Assembly (NCBI GenBank): GCA_914767715.1
Contig: OU612069.1
Location: 992,001 to 1,056,000, forward strand
DNA length: 64,000 nucleotides
DNA from: Membranipora membranacea
Lineage: Eukaryota; Bryozoa; Gymnolaemata; Cheilostomatida; Membraniporidae
Direction of reading: 5' to 3'
In this document: positions 1 to 12,117 of the stretch, one piece after another
Layout: the number at the start of each line of letters is the position of its first letter
Position numbering within the stretch: position 1 is the first letter of the stretch
Position numbers and translations under genes: made by a program
Notes under the pieces: generated by a model
Told to the model about the DNA's origin: nothing
Seen by the model: the letters and a program-made list of their open reading frames with translations, nothing else
Database searches by the model: none

Positions 1-2023
1 CCCACCTTTAAAAGTTTTGGTACAATAAATGTTAAACTGCATTAAACTTGCATTTTGTTGATATCTTGGGTTTAAAAAGGAAATAAATAACATAAAAATC
101 AATGTAAAAAAAATCGAACTTAAACATGCATATTTCACACACTGCTGACATGTGAATAAAAAAGTGTCCACTTTCTTAGTTTAGTGCTGCACTTAGTGTT
201 GCGTCGATGGCAGTGACGCTTCGAATGTCTAGTGTTGTTCTGTTTAGTATAATGTAAGATACAACCTTATTGGTTTTTTATAATTATAAATGCTCTTTTC
301 ATTGGTCTAATTTGAGTATTTGTCTGTTTTCCTTTTTCAGTTGTATTTTGGATGTCAAAATAAGAAGTTGTTTTATATTTATTTTGTTCCAATATACTTG
401 CTTACTAGGAATTTAAGAGTTAGCACAAGTAAAATATGCCTTCTGAGATAAATAAGTGTTGAGTTAATATTAAAACCAGGGGTGACATGTCAAATGATAA
501 AGGCTGACAATGGAAATATGATGAATACAAATTTGAGTTTTACCATGACAAGCCAACTTCTATATCTCAATGTTGGTTTATTCACATAGATTGGAACACA
601 TCTTGGATGTGAGAACCAAGATTTATGATGTCAATATGCCTCACACCCTCAGGGAAAGGATTTAAAGGCATTCTATAGATAGATAGATAGTAAATTGAGA
701 GGACATGTTTTTATCAATGACTTGACAGAGCAGAGCTGTTTATTAGTCACATCCACTTCAAGCTTATAAATCTTATGTTTATCCCATCTTGGAGTATCGT
801 TCTTCTCATCTGAATACACAACTCTAACTTATGAGAACTTTCTCAAAACGGAGACACTGGGATAAATTTTGATGCAAACTAATTTGCCCAATCCGAACTG
901 GTAATACTGAGTCTTTACATTCTGTTGGTGATGGAATGCTCACAGCTTCAGAAAGACTTCAGCAACTCTAGGTAAAATACCATATCTCTTCTGCTTACAT
1001 TAATTGGTTTTACGCGAAAAACACAAAAATACCTTCCCGTCTAAACATAGATTAAAGAAACACATATACAAAATAAATGCTGTGTAAGTGGCTTGTGTGT
1101 TTGTGTTGTTCATCTTTCAATCTCTAGCACAAAGTAACACTTACTTTCCATCTTTTAAGTCCTCTTTTTGTGCATATGTATTTTTTAATTCAATGAGGTG
1201 CGGAAACTTCAAGGAAATGATAATTATCTGACTCAGTAATAACTGCAAAATGGAAGCAAACTTAGAAACTCTATGGGGACTAGTCAATATCAAATCTTAT
1301 AGTTATTTTTAATTTGACATTTATCATGAAAAGTTGATGTTAACAAGAGTCATCTTCCCTTGCTACGTCTTCAGATATATGTTCAGCGTTACTTGCAATG
1401 TTTTATTTTGACAAGACTGGAAGTTACACTCTTTGTCGAACAGAATTACATCCTGTTATATCAGTTGAAACAGTTATTGTAACAAGTTTTTTGAGAAACG
1501 TGCCTTTTTTCATGTCCTAAAGTTGCTATTATTTGGTGAATGATTACTCCCGGGCACAAAGAAGTTCTTATACCACGTCTTTTGAGAAAGGAGAAGTGCT
1601 CTGATACCCTGATGTTGCACTTACTCGTTTCTTTTCATATTCACTGCTAATGAGTACCCTGCAACTTATAAGCTAACAACTCCGCATCATTCCTATCTTT
1701 GTCTGCTGATTAGGTAGCGATATAGCAGATATTGTCCTGTAATCAGGCTTGGTATAGTCTCAAGCAATCCACCATCTCAGCATTCTGCAAACCAGATATT
1801 AGCACAGTGTGCTTCACAAACACATGTTCATGAGTGATACATAATCATTTCCTCAGAAAAGGAAGTTATTAATTTAGAATAAGCAAACATTGTAAAATTA
1901 TTATAAATCACAAAGTTTAATCCCCATGAATATTGATTAGATATCATTGCTATTTTCCTCGTTGATTTCACACTTATCAAATGCTATCACCGTGACACTA
2001 CAAAAAAAACTAGCATTTCAATT
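1..2023. other. Non-coding flank upstream of the lectin gene
   Basis: I see no coding exon with a recognisable domain on either strand here. The stretch is AT-rich and contains a short GATA tetranucleotide run near 675-690. It presumably includes the promoter of the lectin gene that starts at 2024, but I find no convincing TATA box or initiator. Confidence 0.5.
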
Positions 2024-4379
2024 ATGAAAGAAGTCAACATTATCTTCATATACACACTTCTCAATGTAAGTTAAGAAAAAGAAGAGAGGTCTGGCTACCA
2101 TTACATAAATGTTGTTTAAAATCATACAGTTTGCTTTGAGAATTATATTAGTTTAAATATAGCATCGAGAAAATGGTAGACTTGGTTGGTAACACTCTAA
2201 TCAAGTAGGTCATGTACAGCATCGTATTAACAATTGCATTTATTTTGACCTCGTTGATCATGTTATATCTCTCTATGTGATCAGGTGACCTGTTATACAT
2301 TGACCAGAGTAAGAGACTCAAACTTCATATTATTAACATACTGTATGCGACAAGAGGGGATAACTCAGACATCACAGAATATGACCATAAACAAATGTGC
2401 TCTGATATGTAACGGGAGGAATGACTGCATAAGCTTTGGTTACCATGCGAAAACCAGAATGTGTCGACTGGGAACTTTGGTTACAGACTCAATACTTGAC
2501 AGCACACATTGTGAGGAAGAGGAATCGATCTACATTTTAGGTGATTTACGTTGAGACTTAAATGCACTCTGATTTTCAGGGCATTCATCCCAACATATAG
2601 ATCGAAGGGCAAATAAGTTTTGGAGGGTTATTGGCCTTGCGCTAAGGGACATTACGGACAACAACAACTGACCTCCTACCCAGAGTCATTTCAAGACCTC
2701 CACTGTCATATAATATATTGTTGGATATTCATGGTATTGGCCTGATTGCTTTCTTATTTTATCTCTTTAGTTCTTTGTGTCAATGCATTCCATGACATGC
2801 TAGTTTTTTAATCTGTTCAACTTAAACTTTCTAGGTAGAGCACAGATACAGAGGTGTAGTGCTGATGATGGCTGGTTTTATAATTACATAAGAAACAACT
2901 GCATCAAAATATTCCTAACTCTTGTGAATAGAGATACTGCTAGAAAAGGCTGTGAGGACATAGGGGCCTCACTTGCTGTGGTGAATAGCGATGAGTTGAG
3001 GAATATTTTTGGGAGTCTCATTTCTAAAAACATATCAGGTAAGTTCTAATAGTGAGGGACTTTGTTGACCTTTGTCTTTCAAGTTTGAGCAGCACACAAT
3101 GTCAGCTTGTTCAAGTTCTGTGAAAGTAACCAAATTTACATCCCATATATATGTGTAGTATTCTATCAGGAATGGTGCAGGCATGTGATTTAATTGCCTC
3201 AGATTAAGTCACAATCTGCAACAACGATAACTATGGTTTCCTCAAAAGTAAGATAATAGAGAAATTTAAAATAGACAGCGATCAATGGTGCGGAGTCAGT
3301 GGTAAGAAAGTGAAATTTCACTCTTTTAAAAATCAATAAGTTTATTACTGGGCTGTTGTTTCAATCAATAAAAATGTTTCCTCTAGCTACAAGCTAATCA
3401 GGAACTTGTCACTATGACACAAACCTGGGTCTAACAGATGATCTGTAGATGTAATCCTATCCTGCAACAAACAAATAACTGAGCAAATCACAAGGTTTGG
3501 TAGTAGAGACATGTGTATGAATAAACAAATTTTTTAAAAAATAATAGAAAAAACAAACAATCACCACTGATTATTTGTATGTTCAAAAATTTGATTCGTT
3601 TAAGGTTTCTCCCAGCTATAACAACAACCTAGCAAATAACAACAGCATAGGTATTTTGGAATCAAAGCCTTTCGAATTTCATTGGTAGTTGTGTGCCTAC
3701 ATTGTGTCAATGTTGACAACTAAAATGTTTCTTCCTGATAAAAGATGTGAGCTGATAAAAGATATATGAAACAACGATATGGCAATACAAGGATAGAATT
3801 ATTACTGAATGGCTAATGCGTTGGCTTGTACAGTTTTGTCTCATTATATTAGAAATGCACAGAATAAGGCTTGTTTTCAAATGCAGAATCTTTTGTTTAG
3901 TCATATTCAATGAGCAATGAGTCTTTGATACCTGCTGCAAACAGTATGTTTTCCATCACAGACTTTGTTTTTAAACCAAAGCTCATTTATTTCATAATTA
4001 ATCTGACACCAATTAAAACGATGAGAGGACGGGATGCAAATTGACAATGCTAGAAAATGAATAAATGGGTATCATAATGGAGAGACAAAAATCATTGATA
4101 CCTCAAATGTATCACTCACACATTTATGACTCTCCTGACGTAGGGCGGAGTGATGACCTAACTGGTGTTTGGGTTGATGGAATGAAAGTTGGTGAGAAAT
4201 GGCAGAGGACTAATGGAGAAGAGATATCTGATGATGATTGGGCACCGAATCAGCCAAGTGGTGATGGAGACTGTGTACAGATATTCGGAGAGAAGGATGA
4301 TCCAGAACATTCTCATTTCCTTAATGATCTTTCATGCACAGATTACTCTTTGGAATTTGTTTGCGAAAAGGAAGATTAA
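2024..4379 (+). CDS. Secreted PAN/apple-like + C-type lectin domain protein (4 exons, 245 aa)
   Basis: Exons are 2024-2065, 2285-2540, 2835-3038 and 4144-4379; all junctions are AG/GT and phases 0, 1 and 1 close into one frame ending in TAA. Exon 1 encodes a hydrophobic leader (MKEVNIIFIYTLLN) that reads as a signal peptide. Exon 2 (residues ~15-99) has the cysteine spacing of a PAN/apple module, including a C-ISFGYH-C core. Exons 3-4 (residues ~107-245) form a long-form C-type lectin domain: GWFYNYIRNNC opening, a WVDG at 177-180 in the WIGL position, WAPNQPS at 200-206, and closing cysteines at 211, 232 and 241. The sugar-site tripeptide is QPS rather than EPN or QPD, and the usual WND reads LND (227-229), so calcium-dependent sugar binding is doubtful. 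Secretion and a recognition role are inferred from the family. A second terminal exon lies at 9531-9779. Confidence 0.85.
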
Positions 4380-4679
4380 GCCTAGATAATTCACTAATGT
4401 AAAAACGTAGATCCTCCTGTACTGGTAAGATGATACACTCAACATCCATGGTTGAGCTGTTACTACATAAAATTGATTTGTCTCTTGGATTGTTTTGTCA
4501 TCCTGTGTACATGGTATAGATAGACACTTCTGTCAGCGCTAATGTCCTCTCAGGCTCCTGCGTTTGATACATGCAGGGCGTTTAGAAGAAATTTAAAAGA
4601 TCTCCTTTTTGTAATGATTGTGTTATATAGTTCATATTGAAGTATACAGAATACCAATATCAGGTTATATTAAAGCAGC

Positions 4680-6051
4680 TTAAGGTAATGTCAAAGACCG
4701 ATCCGAATATCAACATATCATATACCGTTGGAGAGCTGCCGAGCTACTGAAAATGAATACCCGAACAAAAACTTGATTCAATGACGTTGTGTCATTTTAG
4801 GGAGGAAATGAGGCAGAAAACGCTGTTTTTGTCAAAGCAGATGGGGGAGTCAAATTAAATGCAAGAAATTTCAAAACAGGTGGAATGCATACTTAGAGAT
4901 TGCGTTCATCGTAAAATTTGATTTTCTTTGATATATGACTAGTCTAAACTGACTTTTTACGTCACGCCATACAATGCATTTTTTTTGGTGAAGCCGTGAA
5001 AATATGTGAAATTTCAATCATTAATTCAGAACAGATCATAGGCTCGAAACAAAATTAAATATGATTTTCCCTTAGAGTACACTTCAAATGCTATACCTAT
5101 TAACTTTCAACAAATTAGCTTGCATATTGCGAAAACAGTAGACTCTCGAATACAGCTAATATTTTTTGCAACTTTTGCTTAACATCAAATGTGCTGTCCA
5201 AATGACCATTATTGTGGCCAAACAAAGTTTTTTTGAAAGTTCTCACATACGAAGCCGCTTTTATTATCCATGGTGCACACAGGAAATGCCAAAATATTTT
5301 TTCCCTGCATCTTCGTTTTTCTTGAATTTAACGCAAAAGAATGCAAAAAAACAGCTTTTTTTTGGGACTTTTGAGGTGTTTTTGGCCATTCTTTTGCGTT
5401 AAATTCAAGAAAAACGAAGATGCAGTGAAAAAAATCTGTTGGCATTTCCTGCGTGCACCATGGGTAATAAAAGCGGCTTCGTATGTGAGAACTTTCAAAA
5501 AAACTTTGTTTGGCCACAATAACGGTCATTTGGACAGCACATTTGACGTTATGCAAAAGATGCAAAAAATATCAGGTGTATTCGAGAGTCCACTGTTTTC
5601 GCAAAATGCAAGCTAATACGTTGAAAGTCAATATGTATGACATTTGAAGTGTACTCTGAGGGAAAATCATAATTAATTTTGTTTCGAGCCTATGATCTGT
5701 TCTGAAGTAATGATTGACATTTCACATATTTTCACGGCTTCACAAAAAATAATGCATTGTATGGCGTGACGTAAAAAGTCAGTTTAGACTAGTCATATAT
5801 CAAAGAAAATCAAATTTTACTATGAACTCAATCTCTAAGTATACATTCCACCTGTTTTGAAATTTCTTGCAATTAATTTGACTCCTCCATCTGCTTTGAC
5901 AAAAACAGCGTTTTCTGCCTCATTTCCTCCCTTTAATGACACAACGTCATCGAATCAAGTTTTTGTTCAGGTATTCATTTTCAGTTGCTCGGCAGCTTTC
6001 CAACGGTATATGATATGTTGATATTCGGATCGGTCTTTGACATTACCTTAA
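4680..6051. mobile_element. Foldback element: 1.37 kb inverted repeat with ~661-bp arms, bounded by TTAA
   Basis: The left arm (about 4680-5340) and right arm (about 5390-6051) are reverse complements with only scattered mismatches, separated by a ~49-bp centre. Both ends read TTAAGGTAATGTCAAAGACC going inward. TTAA at both edges is what piggyBac-type and Kolobok-type elements leave as target-site duplications, but TTAA is self-complementary, so it could also simply belong to the arms. There is no transposase inside; the open frames in the two arms are mirror images of the palindrome. It lies between the two copies of the lectin terminal exon. Classification as a non-autonomous DNA element is inference. 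Confidence 0.75.
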
Positions 6052-7973
6052 TTGATATCATACAAAAATCTGACAGCCGGCTTTTGGTGCTCACCTACTC
6101 TCTGATTTAGATAAGATTTTTAGTTTGATAATTACCTAGGATTCAGCAACATCTTGTCATCATTTTAATGTCTTTGTCAAAACTTTCATGACAAATTGCA
6201 AAATTCATTCATTGCAATCTTCTGAATCTTATTGGAAATGAAATCCCTGAGTTTCTGGACTGCAAGTCATTGATAATACCGATGCAACTAAACGCTACTA
6301 AATGTTGTCACATCACCCACAATTTAATTCCTCAGTACCTTAGTGCGGATAATCCATAAATTGTCCTATCTTTGTATTAAGAATATGGTTAAATCTAACT
6401 GTGGCTTATAATTTTCCTTCTCTTATTAATTGTTGGATGTCTCCTGAGTTTTTGTATTCGTTGAAGTTCTTGCATTCCTCAAATTATTTTGTGATTGTTG
6501 TTACCAAATTTGGGAGTCAACACGGTTAGATATTGATACAATAAGACTTTCTTCTTGATTCTTCAGGAAATCATAATACAGACTGGAACTGCACGAATTG
6601 TACCTATTTGCATATACTTTCACCATGGAAATAGTAGTATAGTTGGTTAATACTAGTCATGCAAGTCGGAGGTTGAGTAATCGCCCAATTTTTGCACTCT
6701 AACCTCAGATTAAAAATAGTTGCCTTCAGTTTGCAGTGAATCAAAGGCAAATGATCATCTGGCGACATGCCAGCAAACAAACACAATGCTCAATATTAAA
6801 CAAATTCCCTCTCTGTCTCTATTGCTATGTCTCTCTGTGTCAGTCGATATGCAATTTACTACCAGAATGGTCCTATCACAAGAGTTGGTTGAGACTCTAA
6901 GTGACTAATCACCTCATTTTTCTAATACTTTTCTGGCAATCTAAATAAATCTCTTCTGAGCAAAAACAACGAGTCAAGTGTGTGCCTGAAAAACCAAATA
7001 CAGCTATGCATCCAACAAGTAGGGTACTTGAGGTAGTTTTGAGGCTATTTTCTATGTTGTTGGCAAAATATCCATGCTTCAGAACATGGTTACCCTTACT
7101 ATATAGCCCATTCAATCATAGGGGAGGTATACACCTGATGGTGATGGGGGCTGGAACATCCAACCTTGAAAGCTCAACCAATGGGACTAATCCACTCGCC
7201 TGGCAGTGAATAGCAAGCGCGCTAACCGATTGCTCCATCTCATCATCCGTAAAAAAGTTGTGTTCTCACAGCACATTCCATTCCACCATCGCCACCCTAT
7301 AATTGCAGTCTACTTTTTGGGGTTTTGACCTTACATGCCCCAATTGCTGGGACCCCGTGTAGTCAGTTTTAGCTGTCTTTCCAGCTTGTCAGCATTTCAT
7401 CCAATGCTGTCACTCATTTTTCCGTGATATATCAAAAGTCAGGGATCATCCATCCTGCCTTCAACACTGCAAAAAATCCACTCATTATATTATAAAGGCT
7501 TTGTTCTGACTTATATTTCTCGAGCAATATCATGGACATCATCAATATTCATATTATAACGGCATTTAATCATGACAAATACCAATCCAATAGTATGACA
7601 GCTGCACAGTCTTATATGATCACAGACAGTCTGGCACATTTATACTATTGATCACAGTCTCAAAATCTGATCAAACGTATTCACCTCTCAAAACGTCGAT
7701 GATCCGGGTAACACAGTTAAGGTCCATATGCTTCTCCTAAAAGCTAACGCAGTTAAAATCAAGTGCAGGTCCTGCTTCAACTTCTCAGAGGGCAAGGTCC
7801 GAGTGCGTCCCGCTTAGCGGTATTCTATCAGCTATAATGCACCCACTGCAAGGTCTGGCGCTAGAGCTAGGTTGGTTTGCCACTTTCATAACCACTTGCC
7901 TGCAGCTATCAGGTCTGTCCCTGGTTCTCGCTGGTATGCAAATGCTCTAACAGTTGCTCTGCAGTAGAAAGTC
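6052..7973. other. Non-coding spacer between foldback element and minisatellite
   Basis: No exon with a recognisable domain was found on either strand, including the PAN and lectin N-terminal exons that would be expected if the downstream lectin exon had its own gene. A weak tRNA-like stretch on the minus strand near 7165-7250 has a plausible A box but a poor B box. Confidence 0.4.
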
Positions 7974-9417
7974 CTGTTGTACTTGTACCTAACCCTTTTG
8001 TACTTGTACCTAACCCTGTTGTACTTGTACCTAACCCTGTTGTACTTGTACCTAACCCTTTTGTACTTGTACCTAACCCTTTTGTACTTGTACCTAACCC
8101 TGTTGTACTTGTATCTAACCCTTTTGTACTTGTACCTAACCCTGTTGTACTTGTACCTAACCCTTTTGTACTTGTACCTAACCCTGTTGTACTTGTACCT
8201 AACCCTGTTGTACTTGTACCTAACCCTTTTGTACTTGTACCTAACCCTTTTGTACTTGTACCTAAACCCTGTTGTACTTGTACCTAACCCTGCTGTATTT
8301 GTACCTAACCCTGTTGTACTTGTACCTAACCCTTTTGTACTTGTACCTAACCCTGTTGTACTTGTACCTAACCCTGTTGTACTTGTACCTAACCCTTTTG
8401 TACTTGTACCTAACCCTGTTGTACTTGTACCTAACCCTGTTGTACTTGTACCTAACCCTGTTGTACTTGTACCTAACCCTTTTGTACTTGTACCTAACCC
8501 TGTTGTACTTGTACCTAACCCTGTTGTACTTGTACCTAACCCTGTTGTACTTGTACCTAACCCTGTTGTACTTGTACCTAACCCTTTTGTACTTGTACCT
8601 AACCCTGTTGTACTTGTACCTAACCCTTTTGTACTTGTACCTAACCCTGTTGTACTTGTACCTAACCCTATTGTACTTGTACCTAACCCTTTTGTACTTG
8701 TACCCAACCCTTTTGTACTTGTACCTAATCCTGTTGTACTTGTACCTAACCCTGTTGTACTTGTACCTAACCCTGTTGTACTTGTACCTAACCCTGTTGT
8801 ACTTGTACCTAACCCTTTTGTACTTGTACCTAACCCTGTTGTACTTGTACCTAACCCTTTTGTACTTGTACCTAACCCTGTTGTACTTGTACCTAACCCT
8901 ATTGTACTTGTACCTAACCCTTTTGTACTTGTACCTAACCCTGTTGTACTTGTACCTAACCCTGTTGTACTTGTACCTAACCCTTTTGTACTTGTACCTA
9001 ACCCTGTTGTACTTGTACCTAACCCTTTTGTACTTGTACCTAACCCTGTTGTACTTGTACCTAACCCTGTTGTACTTGTACCTAACCCTTTTGTACTTGT
9101 ACCTAACCCTGTTGTACTTGTACCTAACCCTGTTGTACTTGTACCTAACCCTGTTGTACTTGTACCTAACCCTGTTGTACTTGTACCTAACCCTTTTGTA
9201 CTTGTACCTAACCCTGTTGTACTTGTACCTAACCCTGTTGTACTTGTACCTAACCCTATTGTACTTGTACCTAACCCTGTTGTACCTGTACCTAACCCTG
9301 TTGTACTTGTACCTAATCCTTTTGTACTTGTACCTAACCCTTTTGTACTTGTACCTAACCCTGTTGTACTTGTACCTAACCCTGTTGTACTTGTACCTAA
9401 CCCTGTCTTACTTGTCA
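7974..9417. repeat. 21-bp minisatellite, about 68 copies, telomere-like core
   Basis: The unit is TTGTACTTGTACCTAACCCT plus one variable base, repeated head to tail with very few other changes. The variable base is mostly G or T and occasionally A, so the array reads as a string of unit types. The segment CCTAACCCT contains one and a third units of the CCCTAA animal telomere repeat. One extra A at about 8264-8272 shifts the register. Because 21 is a multiple of 3, several frames stay open on both strands; these are not genes. The array lies 194 bp upstream of an orphan lectin exon. Confidence 0.95.
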
Positions 9418-9530
9418 TCTTTAAATTCACTTCTGTGTCAAATTAAACTGCTACTGACATAAAATATATAAAATGTTTTATATTGATCATTCCCAAGACA
9501 ACAAAGCATTTGCATGTTATTTACCACTAG

Positions 9531-9779
9531 GAACTGAATAACCTTTTGAATCTGTTTTGTTCGGTTGGTGAAGGCTCGCATGATGACAATTTTCAACATG
9601 GACAGTGGAGGTGGGTCTCTGATGGCAGCCTAGTGAGTTACGCAAACTGGGCCCCAAATCAACCAGACCATGAACGCGAGGCATGTGTTGAAATCTTCTC
9701 CCATAATAATGGTCTGAAATGGAATAATGAGGACTGCTATATGAAGAACCCATACATTTGCCAAAAGAGGATGACCTAA
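9531..9779 (+). CDS. Orphan terminal exon of a C-type lectin domain (alternative exon or pseudogene)
   Basis: The frame encodes the second half of a C-type lectin domain: HGQWRWVSDGS, ANWAPNQPD, ACVEIF, WNNEDC, NPYICQKR, then a TAA stop. It is a diverged copy of the last exon of the lectin gene at 2024-4379, but it carries QPD, the tripeptide usually linked to galactose binding. I found no PAN or lectin N-terminal exon of its own. With the acceptor at 9529-9530 the frame starts in phase 0 and does not fit exon 3 of the upstream gene. A weaker acceptor at 9572-9573 starts in phase 1 and does fit, but drops the region matching the WIGL strand. A Ser sits where a buried Trp would be expected, which may mark decay. 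Alternative 3' exon, broken duplicate or gene remnant all remain possible. Confidence 0.6.
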   Translation, partial: ELNNLLNLFCSVGEGSHDDNFQHGQWRWVSDGSLVSYANWAPNQPDHEREACVEIFSHNNGLKWNNEDCYMKNPYICQKRMT

Positions 9780-11939
9780 AAATCAAAAGACCTTAATATG
9801 GCTACAAGAAAATGTCGCAAAAGACTGCAATCCAGCTGATCATATATTGTGTGCTTAAAAAGTGACTGCGACTTAACAGCAATATTTAAGTAAGAAATTG
9901 AAATATGATAAGTTTGATGTTTTTATTGTCTTATTGGTCGATTGATTGATCTGATTTTTTCTTACAAGTTTTGTTGATCACTTTAATCAAATGATGCACA
10001 AAGAGTAAATTACACAATGTAAACCAGAATGTAAAGTATAACCTTTTCCCCCTAAGGGATCACAATACTGGGGGTATGCAAATTTTTCCTGTTATATTTG
10101 ACACTAGTATAGCACACCAGCGGATATTCTGCGTCGGCACAGAATATTTCCCTCGCAAAGTTAGGACAGCAAATCTCAAACGGATAATTTTTGCAAGCCA
10201 AGTAACAAGAGTAGCGTCTTTAGTGAGCATAAACATAGAGTTATTATATGCTCTAGAGTGGACCATACTGTGCTAAAAACGCCCTACTCAATTATTGCAC
10301 AATTCCAAGACGCGACGCAATCTGGTTGTGCATAGCTAGTGCATGTATCATTGACATCATCGTAGATAATATAGGAGTTGGGCATGAACATTTAGTTTTT
10401 AGGCCATTTTCTTCGGATGATTTTTCATAAGACACCATAAAGATGCCTTGCGAGGGATTTCACTGACAGTCAGTGAGCACAAATTTGTGCTCTCCCATAA
10501 AAATAAGCCAAACTCTAGCGCAATGATGCGCATGATGCAATTTTCAGATATGACTATTGTGATCATGATCATGATGATTATTCATCTTTGCTTGTAAAGT
10601 AGATGTAATGGCAACCTCAAAATAAAACATAACATTTTTTTATATACGCTAGTTGAAGCATTTGCAATGATGACAGCAGTGTTTCAAATATTTGAAACAG
10701 ATAAAGTTGTACATTTATTTGCATCGCGGATGAAAAATGTTTAAAATAATTTTATGATAGAAGAAAAAATAGGAGCAACCTTTGCAATGGAACAATCTTC
10801 TGAAATGACCTGGGGCAACTTTTCCAGCAGCCTTTTTTCTCTATCAGAAATGAATTGAAGCTACAAAATAAAAGACGGCAGCCAAAAAGTGATCTGTGCT
10901 GACAGTAACATCACTTTTGACTTGCTGTGATTTTTACACTGATCTGAATTGAGCTTTGACACACCAAACAGAGACATTCATGAAACTGATGAAATCTAAA
11001 TGAAAAAATCTGAATCCGGAAATTATGTAAAATGAGCTGCTTTTACACAGGCTTCTTGTACACCATCTTATCAAAATCATGGAAATAACCCCACCGAGTG
11101 TGTAACATATAGATGAGAGAGACAGGACACATCTTATATGACAGGCAAGTGGAAGTGGCAAAAACAAGCTAGCTTGATATTCGCTATGATGTGTTTTTGT
11201 TTGAGATTTTTGGCTTATTTCAATGGGAAAACCCAGAAAACTTTTACACTGGCTGCAAAAAAATACCTGCAACTGATCTACATGGTGTTACACATGAAGT
11301 TTTCTAAATAAAATGGTTGTAAGTGCTCTAAAAACAAAATTTTCATACCCAAAACTGATATTCTCAATGATAAATTCAATGATATAAGCACTACCCATGC
11401 ACAACCAGATTGCGTTGTGTCATGGATTTTGCAATGACTGTGTAGGACAACAACTGATGCTATTTTTGTACACATTGTCCACTCTAGAGTATATAATAAC
11501 TCTATGCGTGTATACTTCAAATAAACAATGAATCAAAAAGTTTAAAAATAACTTTATCTCTTTTTTTGTATTTATCAGTTGTATGACAATCCTGTGTAAT
11601 GCTGATAATTCATGAAGCGAACAGCTGCATGATATAATAAACATGTTTTTTACAGGATAATTTTTCTATAATTAAGAGGTCCGAGGCGTGGAACTAACAT
11701 TAAAATTGGAAATATGACCTACAAAGAAAATATGCCATGTTACAATAATTAATTTGTTGTTCTATTTTGTCATCGTTTCTCATGATGAATAAATGATAAG
11801 TTAATCATTGTTTATTGTAAATAGGACAAATATTTGGTAACAAACAGCAACCAAGAAAGAGGACATCAGTAAAAACTGAGGTTGATGAAATCATCTCTTG
11901 CTGCTACTACAACTTATCATGCATAGGACTGATAAGGGC
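9780..11939. repeat. Intergenic region with a diverged long inverted repeat
   Basis: Sequence at about 10229-10410 is found again, inverted and diverged, at about 11300-11510. Examples are AGAGTTATTATATGCTCTAG facing its complement near 11480-11505, and CGCAATCTGGTTGTGCAT (10317-10334) facing its complement near 11398-11415. The arms are about 180-200 bp and the span is about 1.3 kb, consistent with an old foldback element. I see no coding exon here. Confidence 0.5.
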
Positions 11940-11946
11940 TATATAA
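11940..11946 (+). promoter_or_regulatory. TATA box of the first Ly6-like gene
   Basis: TATATAA lies about 170 bp upstream of the start codon at 12118, with room for a transcription start near 11970 and a ~150-nt 5' untranslated region. It is the only good TATA match in the upstream few hundred bases. Confidence 0.5.
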
Positions 11947-12117
11947 GCCATAATAGAAAGAGACAGATCCTCACTGACAGCTAAGATACAATACCAGTGA
12001 TAAACAGCTTGGCTACTGCATATTGAGAGACTGTGAGAAGCATCGATCATTCTCGTTTGTAGGAACTACCCAATATCTGTTTGAGTTTGAAGTTGTCTGC
12101 TTTGTGATATAATTAGA

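Noticed and set aside
5166-5616. Overlapping open frames on both strands around the palindrome centre
   Set aside because: The plus- and minus-strand products mirror each other because the DNA is an inverted repeat; no domain is present.
7165-7250. Minus-strand tRNA-like sequence (GGAGCAATCGGTTAGCGCG)
   Set aside because: The A box is plausible but the B box is poor and no cloverleaf forms; too weak to call.
7974-9417. CRISPR-like array
   Set aside because: There are no unique spacers between repeats and the context is an animal genome; it is a simple minisatellite.
7886-9462. Very long open frames (about 400-510 codons) on both strands with LYLYLT-, VLVPNP- or GLGTST-type repeats
   Set aside because: They are by-products of a 21-bp tandem repeat, whose length is a multiple of three; no start context, splice structure or non-repeat domain supports a gene.
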